Positions 41,705 through 52,271 of a DNA stretch of 64,000 nucleotides are shown piece after piece. Position 1 is the first letter of the stretch. Each line of letters starts with the position of its first letter. A program made the position numbers and the translations under genes. Location of the stretch: assembly GCA_963746465.1 (NCBI GenBank), contig CAVVAY010000013.1:434001-498000 (forward strand), written 5' to 3'. Origin of the DNA: CAVVAY01 sp963746465 (GTDB taxonomy: Bacteria; Actinomycetota; Actinomycetes; JACCUZ01). Below the pieces are notes generated by a model that was given only the letters and a program-made list of their open reading frames with translations, made no database searches and was not told the origin of the DNA.

Positions 41705-42357
41705 TGCAGTGCCTCGAGGTCGAGCTCGTCCCGCACCGGCAGGTCCGCCGGGGCGACCTGCCAGAGGAAACGAGGCGACTCGAAGGCCTCGGCGTACCGG
41801 GTGCGGGCCCGCTGGCCCCAGTAGCGGATGCCGGCGTGCACCGCCTCGAGGTCCACCATGGGGCAGTCCACGACCTGCGACCAGTGCGCACGGAGGGCGC
41901 CCATCTTGTCCTCGACCGTCGCGCCGACGTCGACGAACACCGTCGGGTCGAACGAGGTGGTGGAGGGAGCCTGGTAGTACATGACTCGGCCGGTCCGGCG
42001 GGCCGCGGCCAGCGAGGCCGTGGATACCGCGACGTGGTCCTGGTGGCTGTCGTTGGGCGCGTGGGTGTAGACGACGTCCGCCTCGAGACGCCGCAGCACG
42101 GAGTCGATGACGTCCACCGACTCGCGGCCGGCCGGGATCGAACCGTCGTCGAAGCCGCCCCAGAGCAGGGTGGCGCCGATCACCTGCGCCGCCGCCTCCT
42201 GCTCGCGCACGCGGGAGGTGATCCCCTGCGGGCCACGCTCGCCGGAGGTCATCACAAGCATGGTGACCTCGTCACCTGCGAGCACGTGCGCGCGAAGAGC
42301 GCCGGCGCAGCCGAGCTCGATGTCGTCGGGGTGCGCCCCGACGGCCAGAACCTTCAT
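41695..42357 (-). CDS. PIG-L family N-acetylglucosamine deacetylase
   Basis: A 220-residue zinc deacetylase: AVGAHPDDIELGC (His9, Asp11, Asp12, Glu14) and APNDSHQDHVAV (His105, His108) form the metal site. Family members remove N-acetyl groups from GlcNAc-containing lipids or small thiol precursors. Here, in an overlapped operon with a processive glycosyltransferase and an exosortase, the substrate may be a glycan or lipid-linked amino sugar. It starts by overlapping the secreted protein gene (ATGA). Confidence 0.85.
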   Translation of the reverse strand: MKVLAVGAHPDDIELGCAGALRAHVLAGDEVTMLVMTSGERGPQGITSRVREQEAAAQVIGATLLWGGFDDGSIPAGRESVDVIDSVLRRLEADVVYTHAPNDSHQDHVAVSTASLAAARRTGRVMYYQAPSTTSFDPTVFVDVGATVEDKMGALRAHWSQVVDCPMVDLEAVHAGIRYWGQRARTRYAEAFESPRFLWQVAPADLPVRDELDLEALQWR

Positions 42358-42926
42358 GCCCCACTCCACACGGGTCGGGCGCCGACGTGGCCGTGCCGCG
42401 GCCGGACGGCGAACGGGATCGCGAGCGACAGCAGCAGGAGGAAGATCGCGAAGGCGGTGACGCTGCCGATCATCGAGACCGGCTTGGTAGCGCAGGCGGG
42501 CGCCCCGGAGAGGCTCGCCGAGTTGTTGCCGAGCCGCCAGCTGGCGCTGTTCCCTGGGACGTTGGTGACGAACGCGTTGATCTTGCGTCCGGGAAGGAAG
42601 TCCTCCGGCTGGCCGCCGTTGTCGGCGCCGGGCGACATCTTGTTCTTGTTGCCGTAGTCGATGTGCACCGTGTCGTTGCTCGGGTTGTTCCAGCCCCAGA
42701 CGATGGTGCGTGACCCGTTGGTCTCGACCCACACGCACTCCGCGATCGGGGTGATGTCCTTGCAGGCCGGGTCGCTCATCGGGGTGCACTCGACGACGGC
42801 CGCCGCAGCCGGCCCGGCCAGGCCGACCCCGGTCAGGCCGGAGAGCGCGACGACGACCGCGAGCACGGCGGCGCGCAGCACTGCGCGGGTCGCGGCACGT
42901 GGCGCTCGACCTCGGTCCTGCTGCAC
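42354..42926 (-). CDS. Secreted protein with C-terminal anchor; probable exosortase substrate
   Basis: A 190-residue protein. Residues 1-43 are a long signal peptide (Arg-rich start, AVLAVVVALSGLTGVGLAG, cleavage near AAA-VV). Residues 46-142 form a beta-rich extracellular domain with four Cys overall (47, 55, 64, 145), suited to two disulfides. Residues 154-173 are a hydrophobic helix preceded by KPVSMIG and followed by Arg/His (RPRHGH), i.e. a tripartite sorting tail without LPxTG. The domain is one I recall in other actinobacterial exported proteins; its function is unknown. The GTG start has an AGAAGG site. It is the first gene of the exosortase operon. Confidence 0.75.
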   Translation of the reverse strand: MQQDRGRAPRAATRAVLRAAVLAVVVALSGLTGVGLAGPAAAAVVECTPMSDPACKDITPIAECVWVETNGSRTIVWGWNNPSNDTVHIDYGNKNKMSPGADNGGQPEDFLPGRKINAFVTNVPGNSASWRLGNNSASLSGAPACATKPVSMIGSVTAFAIFLLLLSLAIPFAVRPRHGHVGARPVWSGA

Positions 42927-43080
42927 GAAATGCCCTTCTGAGCCGTCTGTCGGCGTACGACGCCGCCGGTCGGGGGGAGACCGTGCTTGATCGTTCGGCA
43001 GAGATCACCTCTGGCTGTATGGCCCGGTCGGCTGGCAGAACCCGTGGAGAGGACTAGCCCGGATGGGTGAGGACGGCAGA

Positions 43081-43110
43081 CGGCCCCCGCACCGAGGGGT
43101 GCGGAGGCCG
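43081..43110 (-). terminator. Strong hairpin downstream of rho
   Basis: CGGCCCCCGCACC (43081-43093) and GGTGCGGAGGCCG (43098-43110) pair at 12 of 13 positions around a GAGG tetraloop, 36 bp 3' of the rho stop on the minus strand. There is no U-tract, as in many actinobacterial terminators. It separates rho from the exosortase operon, which therefore needs its own promoter in 42927-43080. Confidence 0.75.
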
Positions 43111-43146
43111 TCGATCGGGGCGCCTGGTCCAGCTCCAGAGCGTGCG

Positions 43147-45075
<1,929 letters not shown>

Positions 45076-45408
45076 AGAGGGGTCCTTCCTGGGGCGACGG
45101 GCCGCGTCATGGCGGCTCCGGTCGGGCGTTTCGTCCCGCAGCCGGGACGTCACAGGGGTGGGAATCGCTCACCAGGTTCCTCAGGCCGAGAGCCCCACGC
45201 GATCCCCGGAGGCTCCACCGGTTCCCTGCCCCGCGGACAACGAGGAGGCGATCAGTGGGGAGCCACGGTTGTCGAAGACTCGGCCGCGGGAAGCGACCGG
45301 GGAGTCGTGGCGGGGCACCGGCCAGGCAGTGGCTGCTGGTGCGCTGCCGAGCGTAACACCATCGGACTCGGCGGCGTTCCCCACTCCCCGAAGAACTCGC
45401 CCACCTGG
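45076..45408. other. Gene-free 333-bp leader region of rho
   Basis: Between the thrB stop and the rho start no coding region is supported. It presumably holds the rho promoter and a long 5' leader. A minus-strand TACGCT near 45350 is a possible -10 box, without a convincing -35. Long leaders before rho often serve autoregulation, but I see no specific structure to confirm it. Confidence 0.4.
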
Positions 45409-46305
45409 TCAGCTGCTGACGACGGTGGCGCCGGTGCGGACGACGTCGAGCTCGAGCCGGCGCCAGCCCTCGGGCGCCTCAACCGCAGGGTCGCCGGCCT
45501 CGCCGAGAACCAGGACGGTCGGACCGGCACCGGACACCACCGCGGCCCGGCCGAGGCTGCGCAGCCTGCGGACCTGCTCGTCGGTGCCGGGCATCGCCGG
45601 TGCGCGGTAGGACTGGTGCAGCCGGTCCTCGGTCGCCGGGAACAACAGGCCTGGTACGTCGGTGAGCGCCGCGACCAGCAGCGCCGCGCGACCGGCTGCA
45701 TGCGCCGCGTCGGCGTGCGGGACGGTGGCCGGAAGCAGCCCGCGGGCGGTCTCGGTGGACAGCTCGGTGCTCGGGACCAGCACCGTGGCACGCAGCTCGG
45801 GACGCGGCTCGAGTCGTACCGCGTGCACGCCGTCGGCGTCGCCCCAGGCCAGCGTCAGCCCACCGAGCAGGCAGGCGGCGGCGTTGTCCGGGTGACCCTC
45901 GAAGCCGGTCGCCATGGCCAGCACGGCGTCGTCGTCCAGACGGTCCAGGCCGTCGTCCACCAGGGCCCGTCCGGCCAGCAGCCCGGCGACGACTGCGCCT
46001 GCCGACGAGCCCAGACCGCGGCCGTGCGGGATGGCGTTCGTGCAGTCGAGTGACAGCGGCGGGTGTGGGGCCTCCAGCGCGTCGAGGGCGGCATGGATCG
46101 CGCGCACCACGAGGTGTCGGCGGCCCGTCGGCACCGCCCCGGCTCCCTCGCCGCGCACCTGCACGCTGACCTGGTCACCGTCGGCCGGGTCGCCCGCCGT
46201 CACGATGACCTCGTCGTGCAGGTCGAGCGCGAGCCCGAGGCAGTCGAAACCCGGGCCGAGGTTGGCGCTGGTCGCCGGGACCCGGACGGTGACCGACCGG
46301 CTCAT
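45409..46305 (-). CDS. thrB: Homoserine kinase
   Basis: A 298-residue GHMP kinase phosphorylating homoserine. Motifs are VTVRVPATSANLGPGFDCLGLALDL (motif 1), IPHGRGLGSSAGAVVAGL (ATP loop) and VVSGAGPTVLVLG (motif 3). Its ATG overlaps the thrC stop (ATGA), so hom, thrC and thrB form the threonine operon. Full length. Confidence 0.96.
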   Translation of the reverse strand: MSRSVTVRVPATSANLGPGFDCLGLALDLHDEVIVTAGDPADGDQVSVQVRGEGAGAVPTGRRHLVVRAIHAALDALEAPHPPLSLDCTNAIPHGRGLGSSAGAVVAGLLAGRALVDDGLDRLDDDAVLAMATGFEGHPDNAAACLLGGLTLAWGDADGVHAVRLEPRPELRATVLVPSTELSTETARGLLPATVPHADAAHAAGRAALLVAALTDVPGLLFPATEDRLHQSYRAPAMPGTDEQVRRLRSLGRAAVVSGAGPTVLVLGEAGDPAVEAPEGWRRLELDVVRTGATVVSS

Positions 46306-47366
46306 GCCGGCTGCAGGCCGAGCACGGCGGCGGCGGCGCGGACGTCGGCCGGGACGGTCTCGGTGTCGATGCTGATCTCGCGCAGTGCGGTCTCGGTGTC
46401 CTTGAGCCCGTTGCCGGTGACGGTGCACACGACCAGCAGACCCGGGTCGAGCAGGCCGCTCCGGTGGCACTGCAGCAGCCCCGCGACCGCGGCCGCGCTG
46501 GCCGGCTCGACGAAGACCCCCTCCTTGGCCGACAGAAGTCGCTGGGCGTCGAGGATCGCGCGGTCGCTGACGGCGTGCACCAGCCCCCCGGACTCGTCGC
46601 GGGCCGCCACGGCTCCGGCCCAGGACGCCGGATCGCCGATCCGGATCGCGGTCGCGACCGTCTCCGGTGCCGCCACCCGCTCGCCGCGCACGATCGGGGC
46701 CGCGCCCTCGGCCTGGAAGCCCCACATCCGCGGTCGCTCGCAGCGCCCGTCGTCGGCGTACTCGGTGTAGCCCTTCCAGTACGCCGTGATGTTGCCGGCG
46801 TTGCCGACCGGCAGGCAGTGCACGTCGGGCGCCCGCCCGAGCGCGTCGACCACCTCGAACGACGCGGTCTTCTGACCCTCGATCCGGAACGCGTTCACCG
46901 AGTTCACCAGCGAGACCGGCAGCTGGTCGGCGAGGTCGCGGGCCAGCCGCAGGCAGTCGTCGAAGCCGCCCTCGACCTGCAGCAGCCGGGCGTCGTGCAC
47001 CAGCGCCTGCGCGAGCTTGCCGGCCGCGATCCGGCCGTGCGGGACCAGCACCACGCAGGACAGACCGGCTTTCACGGCGTAGGCGGCGGCGGAGGCGCTG
47101 GTGTTGCCGGTCGAGGCACAGATGACGGCCGTCGCACCCTCCTCGACCGCCTTGGAGATGGCGACCGTCATGCCGCGGTCCTTGAACGAACCGGTCGGGT
47201 TGGCACCCTCGACCTTGAGGTGGATGTCGCAGCCGGTGAGCTCAGAGAGGTGACCGGCCCGGACCAGCGGCGTGCCACCCTCGCCGAGGCTGATGACCGG
47301 CGTGCTCGGTCCGACGGGGAGCCGGTCGGCGTACTCAGCCATCACGCCTCGCCAGGTGTGGGCCAT
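46302..47366 (-). CDS. thrC: Threonine synthase
   Basis: A 354-residue PLP enzyme converting O-phosphohomoserine to threonine. PLP Lys is in NPTGSFKDRGMTVAISKA, with CASTGNTSASAAAYA as phosphate loop and PVGNAGNITAYWKGY. It starts 3 bp after the hom stop and overlaps thrB. Confidence 0.96.
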   Translation of the reverse strand: MAHTWRGVMAEYADRLPVGPSTPVISLGEGGTPLVRAGHLSELTGCDIHLKVEGANPTGSFKDRGMTVAISKAVEEGATAVICASTGNTSASAAAYAVKAGLSCVVLVPHGRIAAGKLAQALVHDARLLQVEGGFDDCLRLARDLADQLPVSLVNSVNAFRIEGQKTASFEVVDALGRAPDVHCLPVGNAGNITAYWKGYTEYADDGRCERPRMWGFQAEGAAPIVRGERVAAPETVATAIRIGDPASWAGAVAARDESGGLVHAVSDRAILDAQRLLSAKEGVFVEPASAAAVAGLLQCHRSGLLDPGLLVVCTVTGNGLKDTETALREISIDTETVPADVRAAAAVLGLQPA

Positions 47367-47369
47367 CGC

Positions 47370-48659
47370 CTAGCCCCCCTCGACCCGCATCACGCTGAGC
47401 ACCCGGCGCACGACGTCCAGCCCGCGCAGCGACTCGACGGTCGCCGACAGCGCGGCGTCGGTGGCGTGGTGGGTGACGATGACCAGCACCGCGTCGTCCT
47501 CGCCGTGCTTCTCCTGCCGGACCGTCTCGATCGAGACGCCCTGGTCGGCGAACGCGGTGGCCACCCGGGCGAGCACGCCGGAGCGGTCGGCGACGTCGAG
47601 GCTGACGTGGTAGCGCGTCACGGTCTCGCCCATCGGGCGCAGCCGCAGGTCGGCGTACGCCGACTCCCCCGGGCCACGCCCGCCGGAGACCTTGTGCCGG
47701 GCCACGGCGACGATGTCGCCGAGGACGGCGCTGGCCGTCGGCGACCCGCCGGCGCCGCGGCCGTAGAACATCAGCTCGCCGGCCGCCTCGGACTCGACGA
47801 ATACCGCGTTGAAGGCCTCGCGAACCGAGGCGAGCGGATGGCTGGTCGGGATCATCGCCGGGTGGGCCCGGACGCCGACGCTGCTGCCGTCCTCGGAGAC
47901 CTCGGCGATCGCCAGCAGCTTCACCACGCAGCCCATCGCGCGGGCGCTGGCGACGTCGGCGCTGGTGACCTCGGTGATGCCCTCGCGGTGCACGTCGGCG
48001 GCGGTTACCCGGGTGTGGAAGGCCAGGGCGGCGAGGATCGCGGCCTTTGCCGCAGCGTCGAACCCTTCGACGTCGGCGGTCGGGTCGGCCTCGGCATAAC
48101 CGAGCGCCTGGGCCTCCTCGAGGGCGTCGGAGAAGCTCGCGCCGCTCTCGGTCATCCGGGTCAGGATGTAGTTGGTCGTGCCGTTGACGATGCCGAGCAC
48201 GCGGCGCACCCGGTCGCCGGCCAGCGACTCGCGCAGGGGTCGCAGGATCGGGATCGCGCCGGCCACGGCGGCCTCGTAGTAGAGGTCGACGCCGTGCTTG
48301 TCGGCGGCGTCGAACAGGGTCGCGCCGTCCTCGGCCAGCAGCGCCTTGTTCGCGGTGACGACCGATGCGCCCGATTCCAGCGCGCCGAGGATCAGCGAGC
48401 GGGCCGGCTCGATGCCGCCGATGACCTCGACCACGATGTCGACGTCGTCCCTGGTGGCCAGCGCAGCCGCATCGGTGGTGAACAGCCCGGCCGGCAGGTC
48501 GCCACGGTCGCGGGAGGTCCGGCGGACCGCGATGCCGGCCAGCTCGAGCGGGCTGCCCACCCGCGCTGCCAGGTCGTCGGCGTGCGTCGTGAGCAGCCGG
48601 GCCACCTCGCTGCCGACCGTGCCGCAGCCGAGCAGCGCGACGCGCAAGGCACCTCCCAT
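47370..48659 (-). CDS. hom: Homoserine dehydrogenase
   Basis: A 429-residue enzyme reducing aspartate semialdehyde to homoserine. It has an NAD(P) fold VALLGCGTVGSEVARLL, a catalytic domain with GIVNGTTNYILTRM and EADPTADVEGFDAAAK, and a C-terminal ACT domain (~residues 350-425, YHVSLDVADRSGVLARVA) for threonine feedback. It is upstream of thrC and thrB. Confidence 0.96.
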   Translation of the reverse strand: MGGALRVALLGCGTVGSEVARLLTTHADDLAARVGSPLELAGIAVRRTSRDRGDLPAGLFTTDAAALATRDDVDIVVEVIGGIEPARSLILGALESGASVVTANKALLAEDGATLFDAADKHGVDLYYEAAVAGAIPILRPLRESLAGDRVRRVLGIVNGTTNYILTRMTESGASFSDALEEAQALGYAEADPTADVEGFDAAAKAAILAALAFHTRVTAADVHREGITEVTSADVASARAMGCVVKLLAIAEVSEDGSSVGVRAHPAMIPTSHPLASVREAFNAVFVESEAAGELMFYGRGAGGSPTASAVLGDIVAVARHKVSGGRGPGESAYADLRLRPMGETVTRYHVSLDVADRSGVLARVATAFADQGVSIETVRQEKHGEDDAVLVIVTHHATDAALSATVESLRGLDVVRRVLSVMRVEGG

Positions 48660-48728
48660 GCGCGCCAGCCTGTCAGACGGCGACCCCCCGCACGGCCGGT
48701 GACCGCGATCCGGGCGGGCCGCAGCGGG

Positions 48729-49151
48729 TCAGCCCTGCGCGAGCAGCTGCTCCCGGAGCTGCTGCACTACCTGCTTCCAGTGGTCACGCTGGCGCTCTCG
48801 CTCCTCGGCGTCCGCCAGCCACTCCTGGTGGAAGCGGAGCACGGTCTTGCCCGGTCCGCTCCGGCTGACGGTGACCTGCGCCGTGGTCTCGTGGTCCCAG
48901 CCCGAGGGGCAGAGGGTGACCCGCACCCGCTCGCCGTCGTGATAGCTGCGCACCTCCCCGTGGGCGCCGTCGTCGCTGCGGAACGTGGCGCCCTTCTCCG
49001 GCGCCAGGACGGCGCCGGGGCCGAGCCAGGTAGCGACACCCTCGGGGCTCACGACAGCGGCCCAGACCTTCTCCAGCGGGAGGTCGAGCGTCGACGACAC
49101 GCCGATCTCCCAGCCCACGTCCTTGGTCTTTCCTACTTCCTTGGCTGCCAT
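48729..49151 (-). CDS. SRPBCC/AHSA1-type protein
   Basis: A 140-residue START/Bet v1-fold protein: VSSTLDLPLEKVWAAVVSPEGVATWLG, then GEVRSYHDGERVRVTL and LRFHQEWLADAEER. This is the activator-of-Hsp90-homolog-1-like group, which binds hydrophobic ligands and has no agreed function. It is embedded between lysA and hom. A ribosome site (CGGGGG) overlaps the ATG region. Confidence 0.75.
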   Translation of the reverse strand: MAAKEVGKTKDVGWEIGVSSTLDLPLEKVWAAVVSPEGVATWLGPGAVLAPEKGATFRSDDGAHGEVRSYHDGERVRVTLCPSGWDHETTAQVTVSRSGPGKTVLRFHQEWLADAEERERQRDHWKQVVQQLREQLLAQG

Positions 49152-49184
49152 CCCCCGAGGATGCCACCGCTCCCCGACAAGCCG

Positions 49185-50567
49185 TCAGCCGACATCGAGG
49201 GTGAACAGGTCCTCGACGGTCTCCCGGCGGAGCAGGACCCGGGTGCCCTGCTCGGTGACGGCGACGACCGGCGGCCGCGGCACGTGGTTGTAGGTCGAGG
49301 CCATCGACCGGCAGTACGCCCCGGTCGCCGCGACGGCCAGCAGGTCCCCGGGCCCGACGTCGGCCGGCAGCCAGGCGTCCTTCACCACGATGTCGCCGCT
49401 CTCGCAGTGCTTCCCGACGACCCGGGCGAGCATCGGTTCGGCGTCGGAGGACCGGGACGCCAGCAGCACGGTGTAGTCGGCGTCGTAGAGCGCCGTGCGG
49501 ATGTTGTCGCTCATGCCGCCGTCGACGGAGACGAAGGTCCGGACACCCTCGACCTCCTTGACCGTGCCTACTTCGTAGACCGTGATGGTTCCGGGCCCGA
49601 CGATGCCGCGACCGGGCTCGATCGCCAGGGACGGGACGGCGAGGCCGTACGCCGAGCACTCACGTTCGACGATGCTGCGCAGCGAACGGCCCATGTCGAC
49701 CACGTCGGCCGGGTCGTCGGCACTGGTGTACGCGATACCGAGGCCGCCGCCGAGGTTCAGCTCGGGCAGCTCGACGCCGAGCTCGTCGCGCACCTGGACG
49801 AGCAGCCCGACGACCCGGTGCGCCGCGACCTCGAACCCGCCGGCGTCGAAGATCTGCGAGCCGATGTGCGAGTGCAGGCCGACCAGCTCCAGGCCCGGAG
49901 CGGCGAGCACCCGGCGTACGGCGTCGAGGGCGTCGCCGCCGACCAGCGAGAAGCCGAACTTCTGGTCCTCGTGAGCCGTCGCGATGAACTCGTGGGTGTG
50001 CGCCTCCACGCCGACCGTGGTGCGCACCAGGACCCGTTGCGTGCTGCCGCGCTCGACGCACAACCGGCTCAGCCGTTCGATCTCGGCCAGCGAGTCGACC
50101 ACGACCCGGGCCACGCCGGCGTCGAGGGCGGCATCGAGCTCGGCGGCCGACTTGTTGTTGCCGTGCAGCAGCATCCGCTCGCCCGGGAAGCCGGCCCGCA
50201 CCGCGACCGCGAGCTCGCCGCCGGTGCAGACGTCCAGACCCAGCCCCTCCTCCTCGACCCAGCGGGCGACGGCGGAGCAGAGGAACGCCTTGGCCGCGTA
50301 GAAGACCATCGCGCCGCCGAACGCCTCGCGGTAGTCACGGCAGCGGCGCCGCAGGTCGGCCTCGTCGAGCAGGAAGGTCGGGCTGCCGTGCTCAGCCACC
50401 AGCTCGCGCACGTCGTGGCCGCGGATCACGAGATGGCCGCCGTCGGCGCGGCGAAGTCCGAGCGGCCAGACCGCGGGGTCGACGGCGCCGAGGTCAGCCG
50501 GCGGACCGGCGTGCAGCCCGTCGTGGGCCAGCTCGCCGGACCTCGGCCCGGCCGGGTGGGCGCGCAC
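49185..50567 (-). CDS. lysA: Diaminopimelate decarboxylase
   Basis: A 460-residue fold-III PLP enzyme making L-lysine from meso-diaminopimelate. The PLP Lys lies in MVFYAAKAFLCSAV, HIGSQIFD and NLGGGLGIAYTSAD bind the phosphate, and AGAYC-like TGAYCRSMAS contributes the catalytic Cys. The GTG start lies 11 bp after the argS stop. The argS-lysA-hom order is the conserved actinobacterial one. Confidence 0.95.
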   Translation of the reverse strand: MRAHPAGPRSGELAHDGLHAGPPADLGAVDPAVWPLGLRRADGGHLVIRGHDVRELVAEHGSPTFLLDEADLRRRCRDYREAFGGAMVFYAAKAFLCSAVARWVEEEGLGLDVCTGGELAVAVRAGFPGERMLLHGNNKSAAELDAALDAGVARVVVDSLAEIERLSRLCVERGSTQRVLVRTTVGVEAHTHEFIATAHEDQKFGFSLVGGDALDAVRRVLAAPGLELVGLHSHIGSQIFDAGGFEVAAHRVVGLLVQVRDELGVELPELNLGGGLGIAYTSADDPADVVDMGRSLRSIVERECSAYGLAVPSLAIEPGRGIVGPGTITVYEVGTVKEVEGVRTFVSVDGGMSDNIRTALYDADYTVLLASRSSDAEPMLARVVGKHCESGDIVVKDAWLPADVGPGDLLAVAATGAYCRSMASTYNHVPRPPVVAVTEQGTRVLLRRETVEDLFTLDVG

Positions 50568-50578
50568 CGGCGTACCGC

Positions 50579-52231
50579 TTACATCCGCTCGGGCGCGCTG
50601 ACGCCGAGCAGCCGGAGGCCGTTGGCCAGGACGACCCGGGTCGCCTCGACCAGCCAGAGCCGGGCCCGGTGGGTGTCGGCCGGCTCCTCGTCGCCGCGCG
50701 GCAGCACCCGGCAGGCGTCGTAGAACCGGTGGTAGGTGCCGGCCAGCTCCTCGAGGTAGCGCGCGACCCGGTGCGGCTCGCGCAGCTCGGCGGCGGTCGC
50801 GACCACCTGCGGGAACTCACCGAGCGCACCGAGCAGGTTGCCCTCCTGCTCCTGGTCGAGCAGCTCCGGGTGCAGCTCGCCCTTGTCCAGGCCGAGCTCG
50901 GTGGCGTTGCGCAGCAGGCTGGCGACCCGGGCGTGGGCGTACTGCACGTAGTAGACCGGGTTGTCGTTCGTGTGCCGCGCCCACAGGTCGAGGTCGAGGT
51001 TGATCGGCGAGTCCGAGGAGTAGCGCGCGAGCGCGTAGCGACCGGCGTCGGCGCCGATCGCGTCGACGAGCTCCTCCAGGGTGACCGTGGCCCCGGCGCG
51101 CTTGCTCATGCGCACCGGCTGTCCGTCGCGGACCAGGTTGACCAGCTGCCCGATGAGCACCTCGACGGTCCGGTCGGGGTCGTCGCCGAAGCAGGCGGCG
51201 ACGGCGCGCAACCGGCCCACGTAGCCGTGGTGGTCCGCACCGAGCATGTAGATGCAGCGGTCGAAGCCACGCTCACGCTTGTCCAGGTAGTAGGCGCAGT
51301 CAGCGAGGAAGTAGGTCGGCTCGCCGGTGCTCCGGACGAGGACCCGGTCGCGGTCGTCGCCGTAGTCGGTCGTGCGCAGCCAGACGGCTCCGTCGCGCTC
51401 GTCGACGTGGCCCTGCGCCCGCAGCCTCGACAGTGCGGCGTCGAGCTCGCCCTTCTCGTGAAGGTCCTTCTCGTTGAAGTAGACGTCGAACGCGACACCG
51501 AAGTCGGACAGGGTCTGGCGGATCTCGGCGAACATCAGCTCGACACCCGCGACCCGGAAGACCTCCTGCGCCTCGGCGTCGTCGCGGTCGAGGACGTCGG
51601 GCTGCGCGGCCACGATCTCGGCCGCGATGTCGTCGATGTACGCGCCGGCGTAGCCGTCCTCGGGCGTCGGCTTCCCCTGGGCGGCGGCGAGCAGTGAGCG
51701 CGCGAACCGGTCGATCTGCGAGCCGGCGTCGTTGAAGTAGTACTCCCGGGTGACCTCGGCACCCGCGGCGGACAGGATCCGGCCCAGGGCGTCGCCGACC
51801 GCGGCCCACCGGACGGCACCGATGTGAACCGGGCCGGTGGGGTTCGCCGAGACGAACTCGAGGTTGATGTTCTGGCCGGCCATGGTCGTCGTCCGGCCGT
51901 AGGCCTCACCCGCCTCGACGACGGTCCGGGCCAGCTCGCCCTGCGCAGCGGAGTCCAGGGTGATGTTGAGGAAGCCGGGCCCGGCGACGTCGACCGCCGC
52001 CACCCCGTCGGCCTCCCGGAGCCGGGCGGCGACCGACTCGGCGACCTCGCGCGGCGGCCTCCCGGCGGGCTTGGCGAGCTGCAGCGCGACCGAGGTCGCG
52101 TAGTCGCCGTGCTCCTTCACCCGGGGACGATCGACCCGCACCTCGTCGGGCACCGGGACGACGAGGTCCCCGGCATCGACGGCAGCCTGGACCGCAGCCC
52201 GGACCGCGGCCGACAGCTCGGCGGGCGTCAC
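50579..52231 (-). CDS. argS: Arginyl-tRNA synthetase
   Basis: A 550-residue class I synthetase. The HIGH motif reads NPTGPVHIGAVRWAAVGDALG, the KMSKS-like loop is VRMSKRAG, and an N-terminal Add-1 domain and C-terminal anticodon domain (YYVQYAHARVASLLRNA) are complete. The GTG start has no Shine-Dalgarno sequence, but overlaps the stop of a tiny upstream frame (52228-52248), suggesting coupled initiation. It heads the argS-lysA-hom-thrCB operon. Confidence 0.96.
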   Translation of the reverse strand: MTPAELSAAVRAAVQAAVDAGDLVVPVPDEVRVDRPRVKEHGDYATSVALQLAKPAGRPPREVAESVAARLREADGVAAVDVAGPGFLNITLDSAAQGELARTVVEAGEAYGRTTTMAGQNINLEFVSANPTGPVHIGAVRWAAVGDALGRILSAAGAEVTREYYFNDAGSQIDRFARSLLAAAQGKPTPEDGYAGAYIDDIAAEIVAAQPDVLDRDDAEAQEVFRVAGVELMFAEIRQTLSDFGVAFDVYFNEKDLHEKGELDAALSRLRAQGHVDERDGAVWLRTTDYGDDRDRVLVRSTGEPTYFLADCAYYLDKRERGFDRCIYMLGADHHGYVGRLRAVAACFGDDPDRTVEVLIGQLVNLVRDGQPVRMSKRAGATVTLEELVDAIGADAGRYALARYSSDSPINLDLDLWARHTNDNPVYYVQYAHARVASLLRNATELGLDKGELHPELLDQEQEGNLLGALGEFPQVVATAAELREPHRVARYLEELAGTYHRFYDACRVLPRGDEEPADTHRARLWLVEATRVVLANGLRLLGVSAPERM

Positions 52232-52248
52232 GCGGCGTCCCTGGTCAC
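52228..52248 (-). CDS. Candidate 6-codon upstream ORF of argS
   Basis: GTG ACC AGG GAC GCC GCG TGA (VTRDAA) starts 7 nt after a TAGGCT -10 box, so it would be translated from the 5' end of the mRNA. Its TGA overlaps the argS GTG by 4 bp. It holds one Arg codon, the rare AGG. This could couple or sense arginyl-tRNA supply, but it is inferred only from position. Confidence 0.4.
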   Translation of the reverse strand: MTRDAA

Positions 52249-52255
52249 GCCGTCC

Positions 52256-52261
52256 AGCCTA
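52256..52261 (-). promoter_or_regulatory. -10 box (TAGGCT) of the argS operon
   Basis: Minus-strand TAGGCT with a 7-nt spacer to a GTG at 52248 (upstream ORF), 24 nt before the argS GTG. Confidence 0.5.
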
Positions 52262-52271
52262 GAGGGACGGG

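Noticed and set aside
46464..50723. A 1419-codon open frame on the plus strand
   Set aside because: It is antisense to thrC, hom, lysA and the SRPBCC gene, and arises from GC-rich codon structure. The minus-strand genes show clear family motifs.
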